Program-made: the position numbers and the translations under genes
Shown here: piece by piece, positions 1 through 5,564 of the stretch
Layout of the letters: each line of letters starts with the position of its first letter
Position numbering within the stretch: position 1 is the stretch's first letter
Notes under the pieces: model-generated
Database searches by the model: none
Seen by the model: the letters and a program-made list of their open reading frames with translations, nothing else
Told to the model about the DNA's origin: nothing
Assembly (NCBI GenBank): GCA_002422265.1
Contig: DIUB01000179.1
Span: forward strand, 1-5,564
Origin: Geobacter sp. UBA6169
GTDB taxonomy: Bacteria; Desulfobacterota; Desulfuromonadia; Geobacterales; Pseudopelobacteraceae
Length of the DNA: 5,564 bases
Direction of reading: 5' to 3'

Positions 1-587
1 CAGGCAATGGCGGTGGCAGAAGGGTCCGGCAGCTTGCCATGCTCCAGATCAGGCCGACCATCCCGGGCACCTTCCGCAGCCATGACCACCTTGCCCGGTA
101 TTCCCACCACTGTGGCATTTGGCGGCACCTCTTTTACCACCACCGAATTGGAACCGATCTTGGCCCCCCGTCCCACGGTGAACGGCCCCAGAATCTTGGC
201 GCCGGAACCGATCACCACCTTGTCCTCCAGAGTGGGATGCCGCTTGACCTTATCCCAGGTTACGCCGCCCAGAGTTACCCCATGGTAGATGGTTACGTCA
301 TCACCGATCTCGGCGGTTTCACCGATCACCACCCCCATGCCGTGGTCAATGAAGAAACGTCTGCCGATCTTTGCACCGGGATGAATCTCTATGCCAGTCA
401 GAAAACGGGAGGTCTGGGAGACGAAACGGCCCACAAAGAACCATTCATGTTGCCAGAACCAGTGGGCAATCCGGTGCAGCCAGACCGCATGCAGACCTGG
501 ATAGCAGAAGATTATCTCCAGGGCGCTGCGGGCTGCCGGGTCACGGTCATAGACCGAGTTGATATCATCACGAATCTGCTTGAACAT
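1..587 (-). CDS. cysE: Serine O-acetyltransferase, short EpsC/CysE type (3' end beyond window)
   Basis: This enzyme transfers an acetyl group from acetyl-CoA to L-serine, giving O-acetylserine, the first step of cysteine synthesis in the cytoplasm. The visible 195 codons begin at ATG 585-587, preceded by AAGGGAG (597-603) at 9-nt spacing; the reading frame runs off the left edge with no stop. An N-terminal helical part (about residues 1-62) precedes a left-handed beta-helix of hexapeptide repeats (about 66-165). The active-site signature is clear: IEIHPGAKIG (66-75), IDHGMG with H82 aligned to catalytic His158 of E. coli CysE, GETAEIGDDV (89-98), VTLGG (104-108) and RHP (116-118). E67 stands where E. 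coli has Asp143; Glu here is usual in the short Bacillus/EpsC-like form. The protein lacks the long N-terminal domain of enteric CysE. The C-terminal end, which in many homologues carries feedback inhibition by cysteine, is only partly visible. Identification is firm. Confidence 0.95.
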   Translation of the reverse strand, partial: MFKQIRDDINSVYDRDPAARSALEIIFCYPGLHAVWLHRIAHWFWQHEWFFVGRFVSQTSRFLTGIEIHPGAKIGRRFFIDHGMGVVIGETAEIGDDVTIYHGVTLGGVTWDKVKRHPTLEDKVVIGSGAKILGPFTVGRGAKIGSNSVVVKEVPPNATVVGIPGKVVMAAEGARDGRPDLEHGKLPDPSATAIA

Positions 588-596
588 GGGAACACA

Positions 597-603
597 CTCC
601 CTT
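597..603 (-). promoter_or_regulatory. Ribosome binding site of cysE
   Basis: The minus strand reads AAGGGAG, 9 nt before the ATG at 585-587. It supports this start; homology with other short serine acetyltransferases (MFKQIRDD... opening) agrees. Confidence 0.8.
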
Positions 604-625
604 CTGCTGATGATTTCACGCTAGC

Positions 626-650
626 ATACCGGACCAAATGAGTCAACTTT
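626..650 (-). promoter_or_regulatory. IscR-type (Rrf2 family) operator candidate upstream of cysE
   Basis: On the minus strand this 25-bp stretch has the core GTTGACTCATTTGGTCCGG and ends in GTAT. Compared with the E. coli IscR type 1 consensus as I remember it, 21 of 25 positions agree, including both half-sites (YYGACT and GTC.RSTAT-like). It covers the expected transcription start of the promoter at 654-682, so a bound [2Fe-2S]-IscR-like repressor would block cysE transcription. Rrf2-type regulators controlling Fe-S assembly and cysteine genes are established knowledge; that this organism has one acting here is inference, since no regulator gene is in the window. Confidence 0.55.
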
Positions 651-653
651 AGC

Positions 654-682
654 AACATATTAAGTTCAAGTGGTTACGTCAA
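654..682 (-). promoter_or_regulatory. Sigma70-type promoter for cysE
   Basis: On the minus strand the -35 is TTGACG (677-682), the spacer is 17 bp, and the -10 is TATGTT (654-659). Five of six and four of six positions match the sigma70 consensus. Transcription would begin near 647, inside the IscR-like operator, leaving a leader of about 60 nt. A second, weaker candidate uses TTGACT (641-646), a 17-bp spacer and TAGCGT (618-623). Prediction by eye only. Confidence 0.55.
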
Positions 683-704
683 AAATCGCTTACAAACAAA
701 ACGC

Positions 705-731
705 TTGTATTTTACACCACAAATCTACAAT
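705..731 (+). promoter_or_regulatory. Weak promoter candidate for the rtcB-family gene
   Basis: TTGTAT (705-710) and TACAAT (726-731) are separated by 15 bp, shorter than ideal; TAAAAT (731-736) is an alternative -10 with a 20-bp spacer. The stretch is the most AT-rich part upstream of the gene. I see no sigma54-type -24/-12 element. Low certainty. Confidence 0.25.
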
Positions 732-858
732 AAAATCTGCATAGAGAGCATCGTCAACTCAGCAACTTAAAACGACCGCCTGCCGGGAAGATCAGATCAA
801 TTCAGGCTCCAGCACCCCATGAATGCACTGTTTCTCGCTTTTACCTGCTGTTTATGAC

Positions 859-864
859 AAGGAA
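859..864 (+). promoter_or_regulatory. Ribosome binding site deciding the rtcB start
   Basis: AAGGAA lies 7 nt before ATG 872. An in-frame ATG at 854, six codons earlier, has no Shine-Dalgarno-like sequence before it, so 872 is preferred. Confidence 0.7.
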
Positions 865-871
865 TACCGCT

Positions 872-2053
872 ATGTTCAATCTGCAGAAAAATGAATGCCA
901 AGTCCAGATACACGCAGACAGCCTTGACCCCAATGCCGCTGAACAGATTAAACTGATTGCCAGCCATCCGGCCCTGCACGGCCTTATCTCCATCATGCCG
1001 GATGCCCATCCCGGGGCCGGCTGCGTGATCGGCTTTACCGGTATGTTCAAAAATGCCGTCATCCCCAACATCGTGGGTGTGGATATCGGCTGCGGCGTTG
1101 CCTGTCATCCTTTGGAAGGAATTCAGGATATAGACTTCCCAGCTCTGGACCGTCACATCCGCGAAAAGATACCCCTTGGCATGAACTGGCATGAAGGCTC
1201 GTCACACCTTGACCAACCGGATGTTCCCCCAAACCTGCGCAAAGCCATTGTCAGGCTCTGCGAACATATTGAGGACGGCTTCTACAAGGAGAATAAGGTC
1301 GGCAAACATATTCAGGCGGTCAGGCAGATCGGCACCCTGGGTGGCGGCAATCATTTTATCGAAATCGGCCAGGATCAGGAGGGCGGGTACCATCTGATCA
1401 TCCATTCCGGCTCCCGTAATCTGGGCAAGCGGGTGGCCGAGTTTTTTCAGGAAAAGGCAACCAAAGTGACACAGGAAATGGGCGTGCGTGTTCCCAAAGG
1501 GCAGGAGTTTTTACCCTTGAGTGCCGGTGGTGATCAGTACATGAAATGGGCGGCAACGGCTCAGACATACGCCCGCTACAACCGCCGGATGATGCTGATT
1601 GCTACTCTTGCCTTTTTCGGGGTTCGCTTTGATGAAAAGATGGTAATTGAAAGCGTTCACAACTACATCTCAGAGGTTGACAACATCATCCGCAAGGGAG
1701 CCATCTCTGCTCACAAGGATGAACGGGTCATCATCCCGCTGAATATGGCTGACGGCACGATACTTGGCACCGGCAAGGGGAACAAGGCCTATAACCTGTC
1801 TGCCCCCCACGGTGCCGGCAGGAAGCATGGGCGGATGGATATGTTCCGTCGGCTCGACAAAGGGGAATTCAGTATGGAGAAGTTTCATACATCCATGCAG
1901 CATGTCTACTCCACCTCACTCTGCCGGGAAACCTTTGATGAGAGTAAGTTTGCCTACAAGCCATTCAGCGACATTGAGCAGTACCTGCTGGAGACGGTGG
2001 AGATTACCGGAAAACTGACACCGGTGTACAATCTGAAGGCGGCGGGGGAATAA
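872..2053 (+). CDS. rtcB: RtcB-family RNA ligase
   Basis: RtcB enzymes are Mn(II)- and GTP-dependent ligases that join RNA 2',3'-cyclic phosphate (or 3'-phosphate) ends to 5'-OH ends, in RNA repair or tRNA splicing. The 393-residue product fits the family. Conserved active-site elements are all visible: MPDAHPG (42-48), GVDIGCG with D71 and C74 as metal ligands, GGGNHFIE with N160 and H161, HSGSRNLG with H178, VHN with H263, and PHGAGR with H313, the histidine expected to carry GMP. The 17-residue H161-H178 spacing equals H168-H185 of E. coli RtcB. An RKGA...IIP block (274-289) precedes the GTGKGN loop. After HGAGR, where many homologues have an MSR-like triplet, this protein has HGR (319-321), so it belongs to a somewhat divergent branch. 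No archease or RtcA gene is nearby; the gene is divergent from cysE and no terminator follows it. Family assignment is strong; the RNA substrate is unknown. Confidence 0.93.
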   Translation: MFNLQKNECQVQIHADSLDPNAAEQIKLIASHPALHGLISIMPDAHPGAGCVIGFTGMFKNAVIPNIVGVDIGCGVACHPLEGIQDIDFPALDRHIREKIPLGMNWHEGSSHLDQPDVPPNLRKAIVRLCEHIEDGFYKENKVGKHIQAVRQIGTLGGGNHFIEIGQDQEGGYHLIIHSGSRNLGKRVAEFFQEKATKVTQEMGVRVPKGQEFLPLSAGGDQYMKWAATAQTYARYNRRMMLIATLAFFGVRFDEKMVIESVHNYISEVDNIIRKGAISAHKDERVIIPLNMADGTILGTGKGNKAYNLSAPHGAGRKHGRMDMFRRLDKGEFSMEKFHTSMQHVYSTSLCRETFDESKFAYKPFSDIEQYLLETVEITGKLTPVYNLKAAGE

Positions 2054-2119
2054 GGGACTTTAAGGGCGTAGCTGTTGAAATACCTGCTTGCTGGAGAAGA
2101 CAAATTGCCAACTTAGCAC

Positions 2120-2148
2120 TCGACAAACAGGCCTGTTTTGCATACTAT
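2120..2148 (+). promoter_or_regulatory. Sigma70-type promoter for fumarase
   Basis: TCGACA (2120-2125) as -35, a 17-bp spacer and TACTAT (2143-2148) as -10 match consensus at five and four of six positions. Transcription would start near 2155, giving a leader of about 58 nt before the fumarase ATG. An alternative is TTGCAT (2139-2144) with TATACA (2163-2168). Prediction by eye. Confidence 0.45.
2125..2138. promoter_or_regulatory. Perfect 14-bp palindrome in fumarase promoter spacer
   Basis: AAACAGGCCTGTTT is a perfect inverted repeat without a spacer. It sits between the proposed -35 and -10, the classic place for a repressor operator. The regulator cannot be named from the sequence. It does not look like a terminator, because there is no loop and only a short T run. 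Confidence 0.4.
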
Positions 2149-2197
2149 GCCGAAGATTCTGTATACACTACCGGACACTGTTCCGAACCTCATGACG

Positions 2198-2204
2198 AAA
2201 GGAG
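2198..2204 (+). promoter_or_regulatory. Ribosome binding site deciding the fumarase start
   Basis: AAAGGAG lies 8 nt before ATG 2213. The frame is open further upstream (a TTG at 2138 and ATGs at 2147 and 2192), but those lack a comparable site and would add residues without similarity to fumarases. Confidence 0.85.
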
Positions 2205-2212
2205 TATCACCT

Positions 2213-3841
2213 ATGTCGACCAAGCCGTTCGTGTACCAGGAGCCGTTCCCCCTTGCCAAGGATGAGACCAGCTACTACAAGATCGAAGGTTCGGAAAAAT
2301 ACGTTTCCGTTGCTGAATTTGACGGCAAGCCGGTGGTCAAGGTTGATCCCGAGGCACTGACCGTGCTGGCCAACCAGGCCATGAAGGACCTGTCATTCCT
2401 GCTGCGCCCCAGCCACAACGAGCAGGTTGCCAAGATCCTGGCCGATCCGGAAGCATCCATGAACGACAAGGGTGTTGCCCTGGCCTTCCTGCGCAACGCC
2501 ATGGTTTCCGCCAAGTTTGAGCTGCCGCTCTGCCAGGACACCGGCACCGCCACCATCGTGGCCAAGAAGGGCCAGCAGGTCTGGACCGGCGGCAATGACG
2601 AGGAGTATCTCTCCAAGGGTGTTTACAAGACCTATACCGAAGAAAACCTGCGCTATTCCCAGACCGTGGCCCTGGATATGTATGAAGAGATCAACACCGG
2701 CACCAACCTGCCGGCCCAGATCGATATCCTGGCCACCAGTGGTGACTACTACAAGTTCCTGTTCATGGCCAAGGGGGGCGGTTCTGCCAACAAGACCATG
2801 CTGTATCAGGAGACCAAGGCACTGCTGACCCCTGACAAGCTGGAGAAGTACCTGATTGAGAAGATGAAATACCTGGGTACCGCTGCCTGCCCCCCCTACC
2901 ACATCGCCTTTGTGATCGGCGGCACCTCTGCTGATGCCTGTATGAAGACCGTCAAGCTGGCCACTGCCCGCGATCTGGACGGCCTGCCCACCGAAGGAAA
3001 CGAGCACGGCCAGGCCTTCCGTGATGTTGCCCTTGAAGAAAAACTGCTGGTGGCTGCCCAGAAACTGGGGATCGGCGCCCAGTTTGGCGGCAAGTACTTT
3101 GCCCATGATGTCCGCGTGATCCGCCTGCCACGCCACGGTGCCTCCTGCCCGATCGGCATGGCGGTCTCCTGCTCGGCCGACCGCAACCTGAAGGCCAAGA
3201 TCACCAAGGATGGTCTGTTCATTGAGCAGCTGGATCGTGATCCAGGCCGCCTGTTGCCGGAAAAGTACCGCATGGCCAGACATGAGCATGGCCACAAGGT
3301 TGATCTGTCCAAGCCGATTGCCGAGACCCTGAAAGAACTGTCCGGCCTGAAGGTTGGTGATGCCCTGCTGCTGAACGGTACTATCGTGGTGGGCCGTGAC
3401 ATCGCCCATGCCAAGTTCAAAGAGATCCTGGACTCCGGCAAGCCGCTGCCTGAGTATCTGAAGAACTACCCGATCTACTACGCCGGCCCGGCCAAGACCC
3501 CGGCTGGCAAGCCCTCCGGCTCCTTCGGCCCCACCACGGCCGGCCGGATGGACTCCTATGTTGACCTGCTGCAGGCCAATGGCGGTTCCATGATCATGAT
3601 TGCCAAGGGTAACCGCTCACAGCAGGTTACCGATGCCTGCCAGAAGCATGGCGGCTTCTACCTGGGCTCCATCGGCGGACCGGCGGCCATCCTGGCTGAC
3701 GAGAACATCAAGAAGGTTGAGTGCATTGACTTCCCTGAACTGGGTATGGAAGCGGTCTGGAAGATTGAGGTAGAAAACTTCCCGGCCTTTATCCTGGTGG
3801 ATGACAAAGGGAATGACTTCTTTAAGCAACTGGGTCTGTAA
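2213..3841 (+). CDS. Class I fumarate hydratase, iron-sulfur dependent (FumA/FumB type)
   Basis: This enzyme interconverts fumarate and L-malate in the TCA cycle, in the cytoplasm, using an oxygen-sensitive [4Fe-4S] cluster. The 542-residue product matches the usual 540-550 of single-chain class I fumarases. The N-terminal TtdA-like domain (about residues 55-330) carries the three cluster cysteines: C107 in LPLCQDTGTA, C226 in TAACPPYH and C312 in GASCPIGM. The 119-residue C107-C226 spacing equals C105-C224 in E. coli FumA. The TtdB-like C-terminal domain (about 335-540) holds GPTTAGRMDSY (439-449), KGNRSQQV (465-472) and GSIGGPAA, almost identical to E. coli FumA. Thus both subunit-type domains are fused, unlike two-subunit archaeal or tartrate-dehydratase forms. 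Codon choice is strongly biased to C/G-ending codons, consistent with high expression. It has its own promoter region and ends at a strong terminator, so it is probably monocistronic. Being oxygen-labile, it fits an anaerobic life style. L-tartrate dehydratase is a less likely alternative. Confidence 0.95.
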   Translation: MSTKPFVYQEPFPLAKDETSYYKIEGSEKYVSVAEFDGKPVVKVDPEALTVLANQAMKDLSFLLRPSHNEQVAKILADPEASMNDKGVALAFLRNAMVSAKFELPLCQDTGTATIVAKKGQQVWTGGNDEEYLSKGVYKTYTEENLRYSQTVALDMYEEINTGTNLPAQIDILATSGDYYKFLFMAKGGGSANKTMLYQETKALLTPDKLEKYLIEKMKYLGTAACPPYHIAFVIGGTSADACMKTVKLATARDLDGLPTEGNEHGQAFRDVALEEKLLVAAQKLGIGAQFGGKYFAHDVRVIRLPRHGASCPIGMAVSCSADRNLKAKITKDGLFIEQLDRDPGRLLPEKYRMARHEHGHKVDLSKPIAETLKELSGLKVGDALLLNGTIVVGRDIAHAKFKEILDSGKPLPEYLKNYPIYYAGPAKTPAGKPSGSFGPTTAGRMDSYVDLLQANGGSMIMIAKGNRSQQVTDACQKHGGFYLGSIGGPAAILADENIKKVECIDFPELGMEAVWKIEVENFPAFILVDDKGNDFFKQLGL

Positions 3842-3862
3842 TTCCGACAGATCTGCGCAGAT

Positions 3863-3902
3863 GACAAGCCCCTGGCCTCAAAACCAGGGGCTTGTCGCTT
3901 TT
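3863..3902 (+). terminator. Intrinsic terminator after fumarase
   Basis: GACAAGCCCCTGG (3863-3875) and CCAGGGGCTTGTC (3884-3896) form a perfect 13-bp stem around an 8-nt loop (CCTCAAAA), followed by GCTTTT. It begins 21 nt after the fumarase stop. The U run is short (four), so some read-through into the next gene is possible. Confidence 0.85.
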
Positions 3903-3923
3903 GGTGCACAAAAGGAGACAACG

Positions 3924-4373
3924 ATGAAAAAGACACTGATACTGCTGTTTGCGCTCTTGGTGCTCTGTCAGGCAACCCCGGCCCGCGCCGATCTTGACGG
4001 TTTTCTGGCCAACCTGAACATACAGGCCCGCGCTGATCTGCCAGGTTTCAAGGCCGGCCTGTCGGCCCAGTTCGGGGTGCCGCTGCCAAAGGTGGAGGCA
4101 GTCTTTGCCCAGGTCAGCGCACCGGCAGACGTCTTTATGACCCTTCAGTTGGGTCAGATGTCCCGCAAGCAGCCAGAAGCCGTGCTGCAGACCTACAAGG
4201 TCAGCAAGAACAAGGGGTGGGGTGCCATGGCCAAGGAGTTGGGGATCAAGCCCGGATCGGCAGCCTTCAAGGCCCTGAAAAACGGTGATCTGCACTATAC
4301 CGGGCAGCCGGCTGGCAGTGACGAAGGCGACCACGGCAAGGGAAAAGGCAAGGGCAAGGGACACAACAAGTAA
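3924..4373 (+). CDS. Small secreted protein of unknown function with Gly-Lys tail
   Basis: This gene encodes 149 residues from ATG 3924, preceded by AAAGGAG (3911-3917) at 6-nt spacing. Residues 1-22 form a clear Sec signal peptide: MKK, a hydrophobic core LILLFALLVL, and an ARA cleavage site before D23. C15 is not in a valid lipobox (LVLC), so I do not call it a lipoprotein. The mature part (23-125) is probably helical and mixed, with LNIQARADLPGFK (31-43), FGVPLPKVEAVF (50-61), and a GWGAMAKELGIKPGS segment (98-112) that looks like the conserved core. The tail (133-149) is low complexity: DEGDHGKGKGKGKGHNK, basic with two histidines. I recall similar secreted hypothetical proteins with G/K/H-rich tails in Geobacter relatives but know no function. 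Binding of metal, nucleic acid or an acidic polymer by the tail is only a guess. The gene follows the fumarase terminator by 21 nt, leaving little room for its own promoter; none was seen. Confidence 0.85.
   Translation: MKKTLILLFALLVLCQATPARADLDGFLANLNIQARADLPGFKAGLSAQFGVPLPKVEAVFAQVSAPADVFMTLQLGQMSRKQPEAVLQTYKVSKNKGWGAMAKELGIKPGSAAFKALKNGDLHYTGQPAGSDEGDHGKGKGKGKGHNK
4335..4358 (+). repeat. Hexanucleotide tandem repeat encoding the Gly-Lys tail
   Basis: Four in-frame 6-bp units, GGCAAG-GGAAAA-GGCAAG-GGCAAG, encode (Gly-Lys)4 at residues 138-145. Each unit adds one Gly-Lys pair, so copy number can change without breaking the frame. Confidence 0.8.
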
Positions 4374-4396
4374 GATAGGATTGCATTGTTTTCATC

Positions 4397-4434
4397 ACAC
4401 CGCCCCTGCCGGAATGGTCCGGCAGGGGCGGTGT
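4397..4434. terminator. Long hairpin between convergent genes, probable bidirectional terminator
   Basis: A perfect 17-bp stem pairs 4397-4413 with 4418-4434 around the 4-nt loop ATGG. The arms are GC-rich (ACACCGCCCCTGCCGGA and its complement). It begins 24 nt after the stop of the secreted-protein gene and lies 3 nt beyond the stop of the convergent ABC-F gene. Neither side has a proper U run (TGTT on plus; GATGAAAAC on minus), so it may act as a transcript 3'-end stabiliser as much as a terminator. Confidence 0.7.
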
Positions 4435-4436
4435 TG

Positions 4437-5564
4437 TTAATGAGCAAAGTGGTGCGACTTCTCCAGATAATATTCGTAGTTCCCTTCATAGACCCGCATC
4501 TCGCCGTGATCCACCTCCAGCACCCGATCCACCAGATGGCGCAGGAAGTGGCGGTCGTGGCTGACCAGCACCACCGTGCCGGCAAAGCTCTGCAGGGCTT
4601 CCAGCAGCATCTCCCGTGAGCGGATATCCAGGTGGTTGGTGGGCTCGTCCAGAATCAGGAAGTTGATCGGCCTGCCCAGCAGGGTTGCCAGTACCACCCG
4701 GCTCTTTTCACCGCCGGAGAGGTTTTCAATCCGCTTATCCACCGCATCACCGGAGAACAGGAAGGCCCCCAGCAGGTTCATCAGCACCCCGCGATTGGCC
4801 AGCGGCATAACCTCCTGCACGGTTTCAAAGATGGTCTTCTTCGGGTCAAGAATCTCCATGGCATGCTGGCTGAAGTATCCCAGTTCCACATTGGCACCCA
4901 GATTGATCGTGCCGCTGGTGGGCTCGGTCTGACCGGCCAGCACCTTGAGGAAGGTTGATTTACCGGCACCGTTGACCCCCACCACCGCAATCTTGCTCTG
5001 GCGCTTGATAATGCCCGATACCCCGGAGAAGACCGGCTTGACACTGCCATCCGGCAGGGGCCACTCTTTTCCAAGACCATCCATTACCACCACATCGTCA
5101 CCGCTGCGGGGCGGTTCGCTGAAGGTAAAGCGCACCACCCGCTCTTCGGCCGGAATCTCGATCCGCTCGATCTTTTCAATCTTCTTGACCCGCGACTGCA
5201 CCTGGGCAGCGTGGGAGGCCCGGGCCGCAAAGCGGGCTATGAACTCCTCTTCCTTGGCCAGCATATCCTGCTGGCGTTTGTGACTGGCCAGCAGCTGCTC
5301 ACGCCGGATATCCCGTTCCCGCTCGTAAAAGTCATAGTTGCCGCCATAGGTGGTAACGGTCTTGTTGGCCACCTCCACGATGCGGGTCACGATCCGGTTC
5401 ATAAAGTCCCGGTCGTGGCTGGTCATCAGCAGAGCGCCATCAAAGGTATCGGCCAGCCATTCCTCCAGCCAGACAATCGACTCCACATCCAGGTGGTTGG
5501 TGGGCTCGTCCAGCAGCAGCACATCCGGCTTCAAGGTCAGGATCTTGGCCAGGGCGATCCGCAT
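4437..5564 (-). CDS. ABC-F family ATPase, ribosome-associated type (5' end beyond window)
   Basis: ABC-F proteins have two ATPase domains on one chain and no membrane part; characterised members bind the ribosome E site and relieve stalled translation or confer antibiotic protection. The visible 375 residues start inside the first domain, just after its signature motif: MRIALAK is internal, not a start. Domain 1 keeps Walker B plus DEPTNHLD (15-26) and the switch histidine H50 in SHDRDF. The charged linker that reaches the ribosome (about 78-136, with FIARF and QSRVKKIEKIE) is intact. Domain 2 is complete: Walker A GVNGAGKST (196-204), signature LSGGEKSR (282-289), Walker B/DEPTNHLD (302-313) and H336 in SHDRHF. 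The chain ends about 37 residues after that, so the C-terminal extension of Uup is absent. About 160-170 residues are missing upstream. EttA, YbiT and YheS-like subgroups cannot be separated safely from this fragment, and resistance function is not indicated. The gene converges on the secreted-protein gene. Confidence 0.93.
   Translation of the reverse strand: MRIALAKILTLKPDVLLLDEPTNHLDVESIVWLEEWLADTFDGALLMTSHDRDFMNRIVTRIVEVANKTVTTYGGNYDFYERERDIRREQLLASHKRQQDMLAKEEEFIARFAARASHAAQVQSRVKKIEKIERIEIPAEERVVRFTFSEPPRSGDDVVVMDGLGKEWPLPDGSVKPVFSGVSGIIKRQSKIAVVGVNGAGKSTFLKVLAGQTEPTSGTINLGANVELGYFSQHAMEILDPKKTIFETVQEVMPLANRGVLMNLLGAFLFSGDAVDKRIENLSGGEKSRVVLATLLGRPINFLILDEPTNHLDIRSREMLLEALQSFAGTVVLVSHDRHFLRHLVDRVLEVDHGEMRVYEGNYEYYLEKSHHFAH

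Larger units (their letters stand above)
642..766. repeat. Imperfect direct repeat GTCAACT(TT)AGCAAC, two copies
   Basis: GTCAACTTTAGCAAC (642-656) and GTCAACTCAGCAAC (753-766) lie 111 bp apart in the cysE-rtcB intergenic region and share 13 bases allowing one gap. The first overlaps both the cysE -10 and the edge of the IscR-like operator. On the minus strand each contains a TTGAC, which can act as a -35 element; the second would pair with TTTATT (729-734). It could be a binding-site pair or a chance result of AT-rich promoter DNA. Confidence 0.35.

Noticed and set aside
39..641. A 200-codon open frame on the plus strand across the first 640 bases
   Set aside because: It is antisense to a clear serine acetyltransferase reading frame with all family motifs, and its translation resembles nothing; there is no suitable ribosome binding site.
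854..871. An earlier ATG for the RtcB-family protein
   Set aside because: No Shine-Dalgarno sequence precedes it; AAGGAA is placed correctly for ATG 872.
2138..2212. A 25-codon N-terminal extension of fumarase from upstream TTG/ATG codons
   Set aside because: The added residues overlap the proposed promoter, lack a ribosome binding site and do not belong to the family, whereas ATG 2213 has AAAGGAG at 8 nt.
2393..3409. A 338-codon open frame on the minus strand inside the fumarase gene
   Set aside because: It is the antisense shadow of a highly conserved fumarase with biased codons; such GC-biased genes often leave long open antisense frames. The translation is low-complexity Gly/Leu/Val-rich.
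3924..3968. Lipoprotein signal with C15 in the secreted protein
   Set aside because: The sequence before the cysteine is LVL, with Leu at -1, which does not satisfy the lipobox; ARA-D is a good ordinary signal peptidase site.
3822..4364. A 180-codon minus-strand open frame opposite the secreted-protein gene
   Set aside because: The plus-strand frame has a signal peptide, good ribosome binding site and ordered core; the minus frame runs through the fumarase terminator and has no recognisable feature.
4437..5564. Antibiotic-resistance role for the ABC-F protein
   Set aside because: The visible linker is not recognisably that of a known resistance ABC-F, there is no leader-peptide or attenuator in view and the context is housekeeping.

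Overview
This window looks like an ordinary chromosomal segment of a bacterium resembling Desulfuromonadota/Geobacterales (Geobacter/Trichlorobacter type). That placement is an inference from the overall flavour of the proteins: a short EpsC-type serine acetyltransferase, a one-polypeptide class I fumarase, an RtcB homologue and a small secreted protein of a kind I associate with Geobacter relatives. No marker gene for taxonomy is present. The genes are moderately GC-rich and separated by AT-richer intergenic DNA. I see no mobile element, CRISPR array, tRNA, rRNA or phage gene.

Layout from left to right: (1) cysE on the minus strand (1-587), cut by the left edge, makes O-acetylserine for cysteine synthesis. 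(2) A divergent, AT-rich intergenic region (588-871) holds a good sigma70-like promoter for cysE and, just downstream of its -10, a sequence closely resembling an IscR type 1 operator. (3) An rtcB-family RNA ligase gene lies on the plus strand (872-2053). (4) A 159-bp intergenic region has a likely promoter whose spacer contains a perfect 14-bp palindrome. (5) A class I [4Fe-4S] fumarate hydratase follows (2213-3841) and ends at a strong intrinsic terminator. (6) A small secreted protein of unknown function with a Gly-Lys tail is encoded at 3924-4373. (7) A long perfect hairpin lies between convergent genes. (8) An ABC-F ATPase gene on the minus strand (4437-5564) is cut by the right edge and lacks roughly its first third.

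The genes do not form one pathway. cysE and rtcB are divergent, fumarase appears to be its own transcription unit, and the ABC-F gene converges on the secreted-protein gene. The most informative regulatory signal is the IscR-like site, which suggests that cysteine supply is tied to Fe-S cluster status. I found no convincing undescribed system. The best leads are that operator, the palindrome in the fumarase promoter, and the Gly-Lys-tailed secreted protein.
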